This document shows positions 8,801 to 16,328 of a stretch of 64,000 bases of DNA, in pieces. This DNA comes from SIG299 sp045531955 (GTDB lineage: Bacteria; Bacillota; Clostridia; Lachnospirales; Lachnospiraceae). Every line of letters starts with the position of its first letter. Within the stretch, counting starts at the first letter, position 1. The notes under the pieces are model-generated. The model was given only the letters and a program-made list of their open reading frames with translations. It was not told the origin of the DNA and ran no database searches. The stretch covers positions 1-64,000 of the forward strand of contig JAZSFC010000022.1 of NCBI GenBank assembly GCA_045531955.1, written 5' to 3'. Made by a program: the position numbers and the translations under genes.

Positions 8801-9522
8801 TCCAATACCTGCTCATCGCTTAAAGACTCGCACATCATTCCTAAGATTTCTTCTTCAGAAAGCGCATCCGAGTACAGACGCACATCCGCCAGGGAACCGC
8901 AGAAATCCGCATCTGCATCAAACTGGGAGTGTCCGATGTAGTTATTCGCATAATTAGCCGGATCCTCTAAGGTTGCCAGGAACGCACGGTAAGCCTTGTA
9001 TGTACCGCTGGAGGTCTGGCTGATAAAACCATCCATGGCCAGCTCACCATTGATATAAATTCTAGGACCTGCGCTACTTAAGGAACCGCCCTTGGTTCCG
9101 GTAATGGTCATGGCAATGTGCTGCCACTCTCCGGTAGGACACTGCTTTCTTGCATCTGCCGCGATATCACCACCGGCAAAGCAAACGCCGCGCATAAAAC
9201 GGGTTAAGAAAATATAAGGACCACCCACCTTACCGCAGTCGAGAATTCTTTCCCAGTTGCTTCTTCCTCTGTCCGCACATACCCAGGCAGAAACAGTAAA
9301 ACCGGTTTCATCACTGACATCCTTTAATATATTCTTTGGCAGTTCCAAATAGGAAACACCATATTCCCCACCATAAAAATGAGCCGCTACTCTTCCACTA
9401 ATTTTTTCTGCCTTTGGTGCTCTTGCACCCATAGCTACTGCGTCGTTGCCGTTGCCGGAGCAGTCCTTTCCGATATTCTTTGCATCTTCAAAAGTATAAC
9501 GGGCAATTAAACGTTTATCCAT
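5881..9522 (-). CDS. intracellular GH51 alpha-L-arabinofuranosidase with N-terminal LamG domain
   Basis: 1213 aa. Residues about 1-225 look like a concanavalin/laminin-G-like domain (LIARYTFEDAKN to VRLYSDALSEEE). An Ig-like linker follows (about 250-320, VNWSCDKPEVISAEGKV). Then comes a GH51 catalytic region opening with DTLYGLFYEDINNAADGGIY. The acid/base glutamate is in GVGNENWGPE and the nucleophile in VFVGEYAST. No signal peptide is present, so the enzyme should act in the cytoplasm on imported arabino-oligosaccharides. The start at 9522 is chosen because AAGGAG precedes MDKRLIARY; an upstream in-frame start would add 21 unlikely residues. It pairs functionally with the GH43/esterase lipoproteins at 31.5-34.3 kb. 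Confidence 0.87.
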   Translation of the reverse strand: MDKRLIARYTFEDAKNIGKDCSGNGNDAVAMGARAPKAEKISGRVAAHFYGGEYGVSYLELPKNILKDVSDETGFTVSAWVCADRGRSNWERILDCGKVGGPYIFLTRFMRGVCFAGGDIAADARKQCPTGEWQHIAMTITGTKGGSLSSAGPRIYINGELAMDGFISQTSSGTYKAYRAFLATLEDPANYANNYIGHSQFDADADFCGSLADVRLYSDALSEEEILGMMCESLSDEQVLELAKNKFLTGPEKIINGDLNLANTLMDGRVTVNWSCDKPEVISAEGKVTAVRKPAGVVVTAELVCGNSKAEKSYVATVLPKSVAPYEITIHGDKETIDISDTLYGLFYEDINNAADGGIYAEMVQNRSFENFRFDTYDFRSGENGKSTGRIHDALRFWFGDTDKVTVKNKGGLREHFGIKDKDVNAYYIDVPAGATLSNRGFCDNKLEYSMNFKADEYYHFSIWAKPAKTTSLTVALLDANGNRVSSKVIVKLTKAGQWKKYTAKLEATASCMGQLSLEFAGDTAIDMVSLMPDNVWGGKKEKKSATAYENYKGNPNYRLRRDLVEAMLELHPTFLRFPGGCISEGSYIWENVYDWKESVGDVEVRKENFNVWGYNMTMGLGYMEYFQLAEDLNAEPLPVMACGVLCQARSDYANPAGGKLQKKYIKNFTDLIDFAICTDFENNEWAALRKKMGHEAPFGLHYLGVGNENWGPEFFASFETFKTAIDKYMKKNYPGYPLTIISTAGAQADDGAYQDGWKFLAGYLKGGATVAFTDGEKSFTEDVTWYKKNKNYMDTIVDEHYYRSNEYLLENADRYNYYYRSNKENQTSKVFVGEYASTDKNTLAGAVAEAAVMTGFEKNSDVVRLAATAPLFNKVVTDGTYRWTPDAIWFDNESVWRTPNYYVQQMFAKYLGKKVLETRFETYRNGEKGYYASCGGTAVGATGDVEFKSCKVISNKGKKILFEQDFTKELADDVVITEKEGAKVFGLDRPAWMNYTTEFTVMKKSDDAALAVYVGAQNVNVPGHADGLIYCVGHARGTGLKVLKNGVEGYTLGDYSSSVFAGNLRACYDEPVPAGEYTVTVNYGGRDGKTLTCYYCEKGSKEKKGLLECRLEPYNREIFHSVTTDDKKVYAKLVNAENFDKKVLVKLDALKVANKAEVITLTGEADLVHKPNVNTKEKEWVVPVSNKMTVKNNVLEVVLPANSVNVVVFDRA

Positions 9523-9754
9523 TGAATTTCTCCTTATTTCAGGTTTTCTTTCGTGACTTTGTTCTGAACATAACCATATAGCCACCCAAAATACATTCTA
9601 CCTTAATTTTCGTAAAAGAGCAAGTGTCCGCCCGATGATATTTTCTTTCTGCAAAAAATATGATAAAATTTCTAAAATACCCAATGAAACACATTCCTTT
9701 GACACTTTATAAGCGAAAGACCGAAAAGAGAAAAAAGAACAAAGGAGAATATCA

Positions 9755-11302
9755 ATGAATCCCGAAGCATTAGAACCATATGTAGACAAAGTATACGCCT
9801 ACGCCATCAAGCGGACCTTTACCGAGGAAGAAGCTGCAGATCTTTCTCAGGAAATACTTTTTACCGCCATCCGTGAGCTCCCTAAGCTTCGTGACGAAAA
9901 AAAATTAGCGCCTTGGCTTTGGGGCATTGCAGACAACGTTTCAAAAAACTTCCGCAGAAAACAAGGAAAACAGCGTGCGATGTATTCCTATGATTTTCCG
10001 GAAAACCTGATGCAGGAAGAAGAAGCTCCCGAAGAAGAGGAGGAACTGTATGCTGCTCTCCGGGCCAAAATTGCAGGTCTATCCCAAATGTACCGGGACA
10101 TCATCATTCTCCACTATTACGACGGTCTTTCCACAAAACAAATTTCCGAACGGCTATCTATCCCCGAAGGCACCGTTACCTGGCGCCTTTCCGAAGCCCG
10201 GAAAAAATTAAAAAAGGAGTGTACAACCATGGAAGAAAGCGCATTAAGACCTAAACTTTTAGGCATTGGTATTACCGGCAGCGGCGATTACAGCGTTGCC
10301 CCATTCCCACATGTATATATCAACGATGCCCTGTCCCAGAATATTTTATACTATTGCTATGAAGAAGCCCACACCGTAGAAGATCTTTCTAAGCTTTGCG
10401 GCGTTCCTGCTTATTATATTGAAGAACGTATTGAAAACCTAATTAAAAGAGAAGCACTCTTAGAACCTGTCAAAGGAAAATATCGTACTGACTTTGTCAT
10501 CTGGTCAGACAAATACGGAATCTACTGCGAAGAACATGCAGAAAAATCCTTATTGCCAATCATGGATAAACTATTGGATGCACTGGACAATATTGCATCA
10601 GAAGCAAATCAACTGAACTTTTACAAAGCCGGAAAAAGTGAAAAAGACCTGTACTACCTCTACGGCGTACTGGCCTTCTATGATTTTTTAAATGCCCGCT
10701 ATGATTCTTTCAACCTCCCATATCCAAAGATGAAGGAGTGCTACGACGGAAACAACTGGCGCTATATAGGTTTTATGGAAACCGGCAAGCACCGTACCAT
10801 TAGAGTCAACTGGCAAATCAATTCCAACATGGATAACCCCGGTGGATACCGTCATCTGGTCTTTGGAAATTTTGCAGGTTACGGAAACGGACAAATGATG
10901 TTAGCCAGTCAAATCAATGCCTGCGATGATATCCTCACTACCGGTAGCAGTTCGGATACAAAAGCAGTAACCGATGCTATTCAGGCAGGAAAGATTCTCC
11001 GCAAAGATAACGGTGAATTTTCTGTAACTCTTCCCGCCTTTGATATTGCCGCCAAGGAAGCCTTTTACCAAATCGTAGAAAAACACATGGCACCTCTCGC
11101 CGAGGAATACTTCTGTCATGTAAAAAAATTTGTAGCCGGCTATAAAAAACTGTTTCCAAAACACTTAAATGATGATGCTGACCGTGCCTGCCATACCATG
11201 GCGTGTTACATGTTTTCCGCTGTTATGGACTATGCTCTCCGCATCGGAAAGATAGAACCACCGTCAGAAGGAACCAGTTGCGAGATACTGATGAAGAAAT
11301 AA
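9755..11302 (+). CDS. ECF-type sigma-70 factor with long C-terminal extension
   Basis: 515 aa. Residues about 1-75 are sigma region 2 (EEAADLSQEILFTAIRELP, then WLWGIADNVSKNFRRK). Residues about 105-155 are region 4 (YRDIIILHYYDGLSTKQISERL, PEGTVTWRLSEARKKLKK). An ordinary ECF factor ends there. This one continues for about 350 residues, beginning with a winged-helix-like stretch (LSQNILYYCYEEAHTVEDLS, then PAYYIEERIENLIKREALLE) and a soluble C-terminal region with no membrane segment. The extension may sense a signal or hold the sigma inactive. There is no adjacent anti-sigma gene. The ribosome binding site is AAAGGAG. Confidence 0.85.
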   Translation: MNPEALEPYVDKVYAYAIKRTFTEEEAADLSQEILFTAIRELPKLRDEKKLAPWLWGIADNVSKNFRRKQGKQRAMYSYDFPENLMQEEEAPEEEEELYAALRAKIAGLSQMYRDIIILHYYDGLSTKQISERLSIPEGTVTWRLSEARKKLKKECTTMEESALRPKLLGIGITGSGDYSVAPFPHVYINDALSQNILYYCYEEAHTVEDLSKLCGVPAYYIEERIENLIKREALLEPVKGKYRTDFVIWSDKYGIYCEEHAEKSLLPIMDKLLDALDNIASEANQLNFYKAGKSEKDLYYLYGVLAFYDFLNARYDSFNLPYPKMKECYDGNNWRYIGFMETGKHRTIRVNWQINSNMDNPGGYRHLVFGNFAGYGNGQMMLASQINACDDILTTGSSSDTKAVTDAIQAGKILRKDNGEFSVTLPAFDIAAKEAFYQIVEKHMAPLAEEYFCHVKKFVAGYKKLFPKHLNDDADRACHTMACYMFSAVMDYALRIGKIEPPSEGTSCEILMKK

Positions 11303-11307
11303 AATGA

Positions 11308-11370
11308 AAAACCATATTCACTTCAGAACCGCTATCGCTGACGTTCTGTACGTGAATATGGTTTTCTTTA
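11308..11370. terminator. bidirectional terminator between convergent genes
   Basis: AAAACCATATTCAC at 11308-11321 pairs perfectly with GTGAATATGGTTTT at 11352-11365. T-rich sequence follows on the plus strand. It serves the sigma gene and probably the MerR-RDD gene from the other side. Confidence 0.85.
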
Positions 11371-11382
11371 CCTACATAATTA

Positions 11383-12939
11383 TTACTCCACTACTTTTTT
11401 AGCCGAAAAACGTACACTATAATACGTGTCTTCCCCTTCTTTTGCCACATAATAATTTTGCCACAACTCATATCCCTGCAATTCTATATCGCAGGTCAGC
11501 TCCACGCCACCAATCACAAAGGAGAAGTCTTTAAACTTATCTATTTTGTATAATCTGTCATAAAGAGAATTGCTTCCGTACATCGACTGCTCTATCTGCT
11601 CTTTTACCCCTGCCCATTTTTTATAGGTGAACACATTATAGTTTTGCTCACCCTCCACAAAAGCGCAAGCCAGGTCAAACATAAGCCATTTAAATGCATC
11701 CAGATATTCTTTCCGATTCCTGGTTTCATAAAAGAAGCCGACCTCTGTCACTACGCCGTTTTCTTCTACGATATCGATTTTCTTCGGATGCGCTCCGGCC
11801 TCAAAGACTCTCGATTCACCACCGATAGTCACTGTACTGTCAGACACCCATATACCATCGGACAAGTGTATACCGTCCAGACTGCGGACATATTTTCCAG
11901 CCCACTCTCCGTTTTCCTCAATATTCATTCCGCCGTTATATACTACATTCCGCACCGTATTATAATTTTCCACGAATTCCTTAGTATTTACATCTCCACG
12001 GTTGGGTACCATTCTCATGGACTGGCAGCAATATGCTATTGTAAGTATGCAACATACAGTTGCTGCAGCAAATGCAACCTTCCGCCAAGGCTTTTCATCC
12101 TTCAATTCCGGTGTAGTATTTGCGGCATAATCCCAATCCAGGGGCTTACCGTCTGCCATGGCCTTATAGGTGTTAATCATCTGAAAAATATCGTGATATT
12201 TCCAGTCGTGGTGGCCTAAAATTGCCCGCCAGGACCTTGCCCATGCCATATCCATCGGAATCGGTCCGCCCACGTCATAGCTTATCCAAAGACCAAGCAA
12301 GGCTTTACCCGGTGTTGTGCCAAACATATATAAGAACACCGGCTCCAGCAAAAAGGCCATCAAAATATTAATGACGATTGAATAAATCACAGCTGCTACA
12401 AGTGTATTTCTTTCAAAAATAAGAATCCGGTGAAAAATATACACTAAAACAATCCAAACGGTTGCATACAGTAAATAATCAATCAATCTTGCAAAGATAC
12501 GCAACCACGGTGCCCGCACCGGTTCCGGGGTATCCCGTTCCACCCATTCCTCCTTCTCGGTTACATCCGGAAGACATTTCTTCAACACCAGAAGATACTG
12601 CTCCGTATTCAGCTTCTCATAGGTTGCACCGTCCCGCTGCATCTTTTCGCAGACGTACTTTGATTTTTCCAAGTCCTGCTGCTTTGTTGTCAGATAAGCA
12701 ATGTGTTCTTCCAATGTACTGGCCAAGTCCTGTGAGCCCCGATGCATTGCTTTAATATCTTCCAACGAAACATGCAGAGAACGTAACAGCTTGATTTTCT
12801 TTAAAATATTGAGGTCTTCTTCCGTATAATTCCGGTAACCGTTTTTCTCCCGCTCCGGATTTATAAATCCTTCTTCCTCATAAAAGCGGATGTTTGCCCG
12901 CTGCATGCCGGAAGCTTCTTCGATTTCTTTGATTGTCAT
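11383..12939 (-). CDS. MerR-family regulator fused to RDD membrane domain
   Basis: 518 aa. Residues 1-110 are a MerR DNA-binding module: winged helix MTIKEIEEASGMQRANIRFY, EEEGFINPEREKNGYRNYTE, then a coiled coil of dimerisation type. Residues about 165-290 form an RDD domain (WLRIFARLIDYLLYATVWIV, further hydrophobic segments, TPGKALLGLW). Another membrane segment near residue 305 (VAFAAATVCCILTIAYCC) precedes a C-terminal domain of about 200 aa, probably extracytoplasmic. The start at 12939 is set by GGGAGG 7 bp upstream. A membrane-tethered autoregulator reacting to an envelope signal is the simplest reading. Confidence 0.8.
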   Translation of the reverse strand: MTIKEIEEASGMQRANIRFYEEEGFINPEREKNGYRNYTEEDLNILKKIKLLRSLHVSLEDIKAMHRGSQDLASTLEEHIAYLTTKQQDLEKSKYVCEKMQRDGATYEKLNTEQYLLVLKKCLPDVTEKEEWVERDTPEPVRAPWLRIFARLIDYLLYATVWIVLVYIFHRILIFERNTLVAAVIYSIVINILMAFLLEPVFLYMFGTTPGKALLGLWISYDVGGPIPMDMAWARSWRAILGHHDWKYHDIFQMINTYKAMADGKPLDWDYAANTTPELKDEKPWRKVAFAAATVCCILTIAYCCQSMRMVPNRGDVNTKEFVENYNTVRNVVYNGGMNIEENGEWAGKYVRSLDGIHLSDGIWVSDSTVTIGGESRVFEAGAHPKKIDIVEENGVVTEVGFFYETRNRKEYLDAFKWLMFDLACAFVEGEQNYNVFTYKKWAGVKEQIEQSMYGSNSLYDRLYKIDKFKDFSFVIGGVELTCDIELQGYELWQNYYVAKEGEDTYYSVRFSAKKVVE

Positions 12940-12960
12940 AATCATCCCTCCCACCTATAA

Positions 12961-12989
12961 ATTACACTATCAAGTGACTTTATAGTCAA
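12961..12989 (-). promoter_or_regulatory. MerR-type promoter/operator of the MerR-RDD gene
   Basis: Minus strand TTGACT (12989-12984), a 17-bp spacer and TGTAAT (12966-12961). The near-perfect palindrome CTATAAAGTCACTTGATAG at 12985-12967 fills the space between the hexamers, the classical location for a MerR-family dimer. This implies autoregulation. Confidence 0.75.
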
Positions 12990-13014
12990 GAGGTTTCTGT
13001 AATATTTCTATATT

Positions 13015-13872
13015 TTATTCCGTGTCCTCCTCTTTTTTCTCCAGAGGGTTCTCCAATAGCTTCGGATTTTTCATTATTTTCTTAAATTCCCTAAGTGCCA
13101 GGGCAAAATACAGACCGTCGCAAAAGCGCTCATCCGAAACAAGAGTAAACGGCATGTGTTTTTGAATCACAACTTCGCCCTTTTCCACCACCGGAATCTG
13201 CTTTTCCTTTCCCATGGCAAAAAACAGTCCGTTGGTGCCAAACTCACAGGTATGGTGAAATACCGGATTCACGCCCAGGGATTTTAAATTAGTAATATAA
13301 AAGGAGGTGTGAAACGGACTGAATTCAATAACAGACTTTGGCAAGATGTTATGACGGTCCATCCACATAGCTATGGATGCCACCGCATTTAACAGCCAGG
13401 ACGGAAGAGAAGTTAACACTCTCGCCATCTTATCTGCACCATTTTCTCCTTCGCGAAGAACAGTCTCCTTCCGGATAGCCTCGTTAATTTTCTCCGTAAT
13501 TTCCAAAATACTTTCCGTACCATCAAAAGCAAGCTTAATTGTAGTGTCCGGGCTATCAATATGTAATTCCGGATGTATGGTAAAACTGACCCAGATTTTT
13601 GGTCTGGCATACAATTTCCCGTTCATCACAAAGCGGTTCAATCTTGGTTTTAACGCCAGCATCCGTACAACACCGGCAATAAAAATCTGCATATACCCGA
13701 TTTTAATTCCCTGCTCCGACTTTTCCTTGATATATTTGTCCCAGGCCTCACAATTAATGGAATCCTCATAAAAATTCATGGAGTCATACCGCTTCTTCAT
13801 TAAAAAGCAGGTAATTAACTGCATTGGGTCCACGTTTCGGATTCTCCGTCCATCCGGTCTGTTCTTCATCAT
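13015..13872 (-). CDS. E2 acyltransferase/CAT-fold-like protein with altered catalytic motif
   Basis: 285 aa resembling the catalytic domain of 2-oxo acid dehydrogenase E2 or chloramphenicol acetyltransferase. Features are KRYDSMNFYEDSINCEAWDK, ARPKIWVSFTIHPELHI and a C-terminal VSDERFCDGLYFALALREFKK. The last aligns with the family DHRVVDG motif, but the catalytic histidine position is Glu (DER). No lipoyl domain is present. It is last in an operon with a PlsC-like acyltransferase, a PAP2 phosphatase and a lipid kinase, so a role in lipid or envelope acyl chemistry is more likely than in dehydrogenase complexes. GGGAGG lies 5 bp before the ATG at 13872. Confidence 0.65.
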   Translation of the reverse strand: MMKNRPDGRRIRNVDPMQLITCFLMKKRYDSMNFYEDSINCEAWDKYIKEKSEQGIKIGYMQIFIAGVVRMLALKPRLNRFVMNGKLYARPKIWVSFTIHPELHIDSPDTTIKLAFDGTESILEITEKINEAIRKETVLREGENGADKMARVLTSLPSWLLNAVASIAMWMDRHNILPKSVIEFSPFHTSFYITNLKSLGVNPVFHHTCEFGTNGLFFAMGKEKQIPVVEKGEVVIQKHMPFTLVSDERFCDGLYFALALREFKKIMKNPKLLENPLEKKEEDTE

Positions 13873-13907
13873 CAAAACCTCCCTAAGTTTGATTTTCTTC
13901 TGTGTTT

Positions 13908-14789
13908 TTAGTGAACCAGTGTAATACTACGGTGCAAATTTGCTACATTTATGTGTTCTGCTCCCTCCATGCGCTCCCCATCCAAGGACCAGAGCATATC
14001 TGCATCTGCTGTTATTTCCATACTTCCTGTACTTCGGAAGGTTATCATACCACAGTCATAGGTCTGCGCCTTTAGTGCCGCAATACACTCGCCCACCTCC
14101 GTTAAATTTTTTGGTGCCCGTACCAACAATACCTCAAATTTTCCGTCACCCATATCCACCAATTCCGGCTTCAACGTCAGAACTCCTCCCACGCTGGTGG
14201 AATTACAAATTGCACCGAATAAATAATCATCCTCTATCACTTCGGTATCTGTTTCCAGCTTTAAATGCCACTTTCTTATTTTTGATATTTCCTGTATTCC
14301 CTCCAGCACATAGGCCATATGTCCGAGGGAATTTTTAATATTTTGTGAGGTAGCGTAGCTTGTTTTTGTAAATGCACCAAAGGAAGCCACATAGGAAAAA
14401 TAGCGTTCTTTGAATTTTCCGATATCGTACTGCTTCGGTGTACCGTTTATAATCTGCTTTGCTGCCTCAAGCACATCCAAAGACAAGCCAAGGGAATTTG
14501 CAAAATCATTGGTGGAGCCTGCCGGAATATATCCTATCGGGATGTTCCGGTTCTCCTGTAACATCACATTAACCGTTGCATTCAAGGTTCCGTCACCGCC
14601 ACAACAAACAACAATATCTAATGGTTGCATAAGAAATCCCGCAATTTTTTCGGCATCCTTTTCCTGTGACGTGATATATACCTTAACCTCATAATCTGCC
14701 CTGTTAAATATTTCTATGATTTCCGCAAGATTTTTTGCTGCCTTTTTCTGCCCCGCCACCGGGTTCACTATCAATAACATTTGTTTCAT
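13908..14789 (-). CDS. diacylglycerol kinase-like lipid kinase (DagK/YegS family)
   Basis: 293 aa. The nucleotide site is unmistakable: N-terminal LLIVNPVAGQKKAAKNL, VCCGGDGTLNATVN (the GGDGT motif) and GYIPAGSTNDFANSLGL. These cytoplasmic enzymes phosphorylate diacylglycerol or related lipids with ATP. The start at 14789 has GGAGG and overlaps the stop of the PAP2 gene as ATGA, implying translational coupling. Next to a PAP2 phosphatase and a PlsC-like acyltransferase it completes a phosphatidic acid/diacylglycerol cycle. Confidence 0.9.
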   Translation of the reverse strand: MKQMLLIVNPVAGQKKAAKNLAEIIEIFNRADYEVKVYITSQEKDAEKIAGFLMQPLDIVVCCGGDGTLNATVNVMLQENRNIPIGYIPAGSTNDFANSLGLSLDVLEAAKQIINGTPKQYDIGKFKERYFSYVASFGAFTKTSYATSQNIKNSLGHMAYVLEGIQEISKIRKWHLKLETDTEVIEDDYLFGAICNSTSVGGVLTLKPELVDMGDGKFEVLLVRAPKNLTEVGECIAALKAQTYDCGMITFRSTGSMEITADADMLWSLDGERMEGAEHINVANLHRSITLVH

Positions 14790-15466
14790 GCCGCACCTCC
14801 CAATCGTTGCTTCCAAAATGATTTTCCATAGGCTATTCCTTCTGCCAAAACACAAACCGGCAGCGCTGCAAAAATGTCTACCACAGAATGCTGTTTTACA
14901 AAAGCGACGGATATGCACACCATAAAGCAAAAAGCTGTCAGTAATACTTTACATCGTTTTGATGCTGACGGTTCTTTTAGCCAGGTTGACGCAATGCCGA
15001 CGGAATAAGCCACATGCAGGGACGGACACACATTTGTGCTTGTATCTGCCGCATAAATAATACTTAGTATCCACGTAAAAATATTCTCTCTCGGAAATTC
15101 TGCCGGCCGCAAATCCTGACGGTTAGGAAAAAGAATGTATATCGCCATCGCCACAATCTGGGTCACGATAATGAATTTCATCATTCCCTTAAAATTTTCC
15201 GGATTATATAAGGCAAAATATAACAGGGAGCCTACAATTAAAACATACCAGCCCACATAAAACACAACAAAGTACTCACAAAACGGAACAATATCATCCA
15301 GCCGGCAATGCACCGGGTAACACTGTTCTCTCGGAATGAAAGCCTCCGTTATAAAATAAAGAATAAAATAACCTATCCAGCCAAGCAAAAACAACAAGTG
15401 ATTATACTCCGGCTCCTTTAATTTTGACAGGCGAAAGTTTCTGTAATCAACCACGGGTTTTCTCAT
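14786..15466 (-). CDS. PAP2 superfamily membrane phosphatase
   Basis: 226 aa with about six hydrophobic segments. PAP2 motifs are present: NVCPSLHVAYSVGIAS (the PSxH-type motif) and SVAFVKQHSVVDIFAALPV (the SRxxxxxHxxxD-type motif with the first residues changed). Upstream, RQDLRPAEFP is a degenerate equivalent of the first KxxxxxxRP motif. It probably dephosphorylates phosphatidate or a polyprenyl phosphate at the membrane. It overlaps the acyltransferase gene by 20 nt and the kinase gene by 4 nt. Confidence 0.85.
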   Translation of the reverse strand: MRKPVVDYRNFRLSKLKEPEYNHLLFLLGWIGYFILYFITEAFIPREQCYPVHCRLDDIVPFCEYFVVFYVGWYVLIVGSLLYFALYNPENFKGMMKFIIVTQIVAMAIYILFPNRQDLRPAEFPRENIFTWILSIIYAADTSTNVCPSLHVAYSVGIASTWLKEPSASKRCKVLLTAFCFMVCISVAFVKQHSVVDIFAALPVCVLAEGIAYGKSFWKQRLGGAA

Positions 15467-16220
15467 TCGGCACCTCCCCGATATCTTTATTTGTTAAGTA
15501 ATATTTCTTTGGAATATTCCGATAAGGCACCACCACATGCTCCGGCAAAGCACGGGCCATTTTCGTAATTTCCGCAGCCATTGATTCTGCTATTCGCTTA
15601 CGTTCTTCCTCTATCGGACTCGCCGGGCAAAAGGAGATTCCCTTGCCTATGTACATTTTTCTCATCCGGGGTGCAATATATACCGGAACAAAAACCAATT
15701 CAATTCCTGTTTTCTTATAATACAGCTTTGCCACGTCCACAAAGTTTTCCTGAAACCGGTATAGAATATTGTTGTATTTCTCATCCTTTTCCGGAAAAAT
15801 CAAAAGATTTTTTCCTTCCTGCAAAAACTTGATACTGGTGCGGAAGGTGGACATAATCCGCATATCACGATACACTGCTATGGTTCTGGCGTGATTAAAT
15901 AAAAAATCTGCCAAAGGCGCAATGATGTAGGACAGCACCTTATAAAACGGCTGGGTCCACTTTGGTTTTTGCGACCAGAAATCCTTAAAAGCATAAGCCG
16001 GCACTTCCTTTATATTCATCATCTCCCCGGCACACCAGGTATAGCAGTTTTCCGGCAAAAACAGTTCCCCTACAATCGGTCCGTTCATCTGGGCATGGTT
16101 CACCACCAAAACAGCATCCCGTTCCGGCAGATTTTCCAAACCGATTACTTCTGTTTTTCCGTAAAAAAATTTTACCAATCCCTTAACGATGTGAAATAAC
16201 ACCGGATGTTTCTTTTGCAT
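15447..16220 (-). CDS. PlsC-like lysophospholipid acyltransferase
   Basis: 257 aa of the PlsC/LPLAT fold: VLVVNHAQMNGPIVG for block I, RDMRIMSTFRTSIKFLQEG for block II and LLIFPEKDEK for block III (FPEG-like). The block I HxxxxD is degenerate, reading H-A-Q-M-N-G, so the usual catalytic aspartate is not in place. The start at 16220 is preferred because AGAGGT lies 8 bp upstream; a longer frame would need TTG. It is the first gene of a four-gene lipid operon and likely acts on the cytoplasmic membrane face. Confidence 0.8.
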   Translation of the reverse strand: MQKKHPVLFHIVKGLVKFFYGKTEVIGLENLPERDAVLVVNHAQMNGPIVGELFLPENCYTWCAGEMMNIKEVPAYAFKDFWSQKPKWTQPFYKVLSYIIAPLADFLFNHARTIAVYRDMRIMSTFRTSIKFLQEGKNLLIFPEKDEKYNNILYRFQENFVDVAKLYYKKTGIELVFVPVYIAPRMRKMYIGKGISFCPASPIEEERKRIAESMAAEITKMARALPEHVVVPYRNIPKKYYLTNKDIGEVPNEKTRG

Positions 16221-16328
16221 ACAAACTGACCTCTTTTGCAATTTACTCTATCCAAATATTATACACCAGATAGGATTGGTAAAAATGTTCCTTTTATTAT
16301 ATTAAAATAAAAATTGTATAAATTTATC

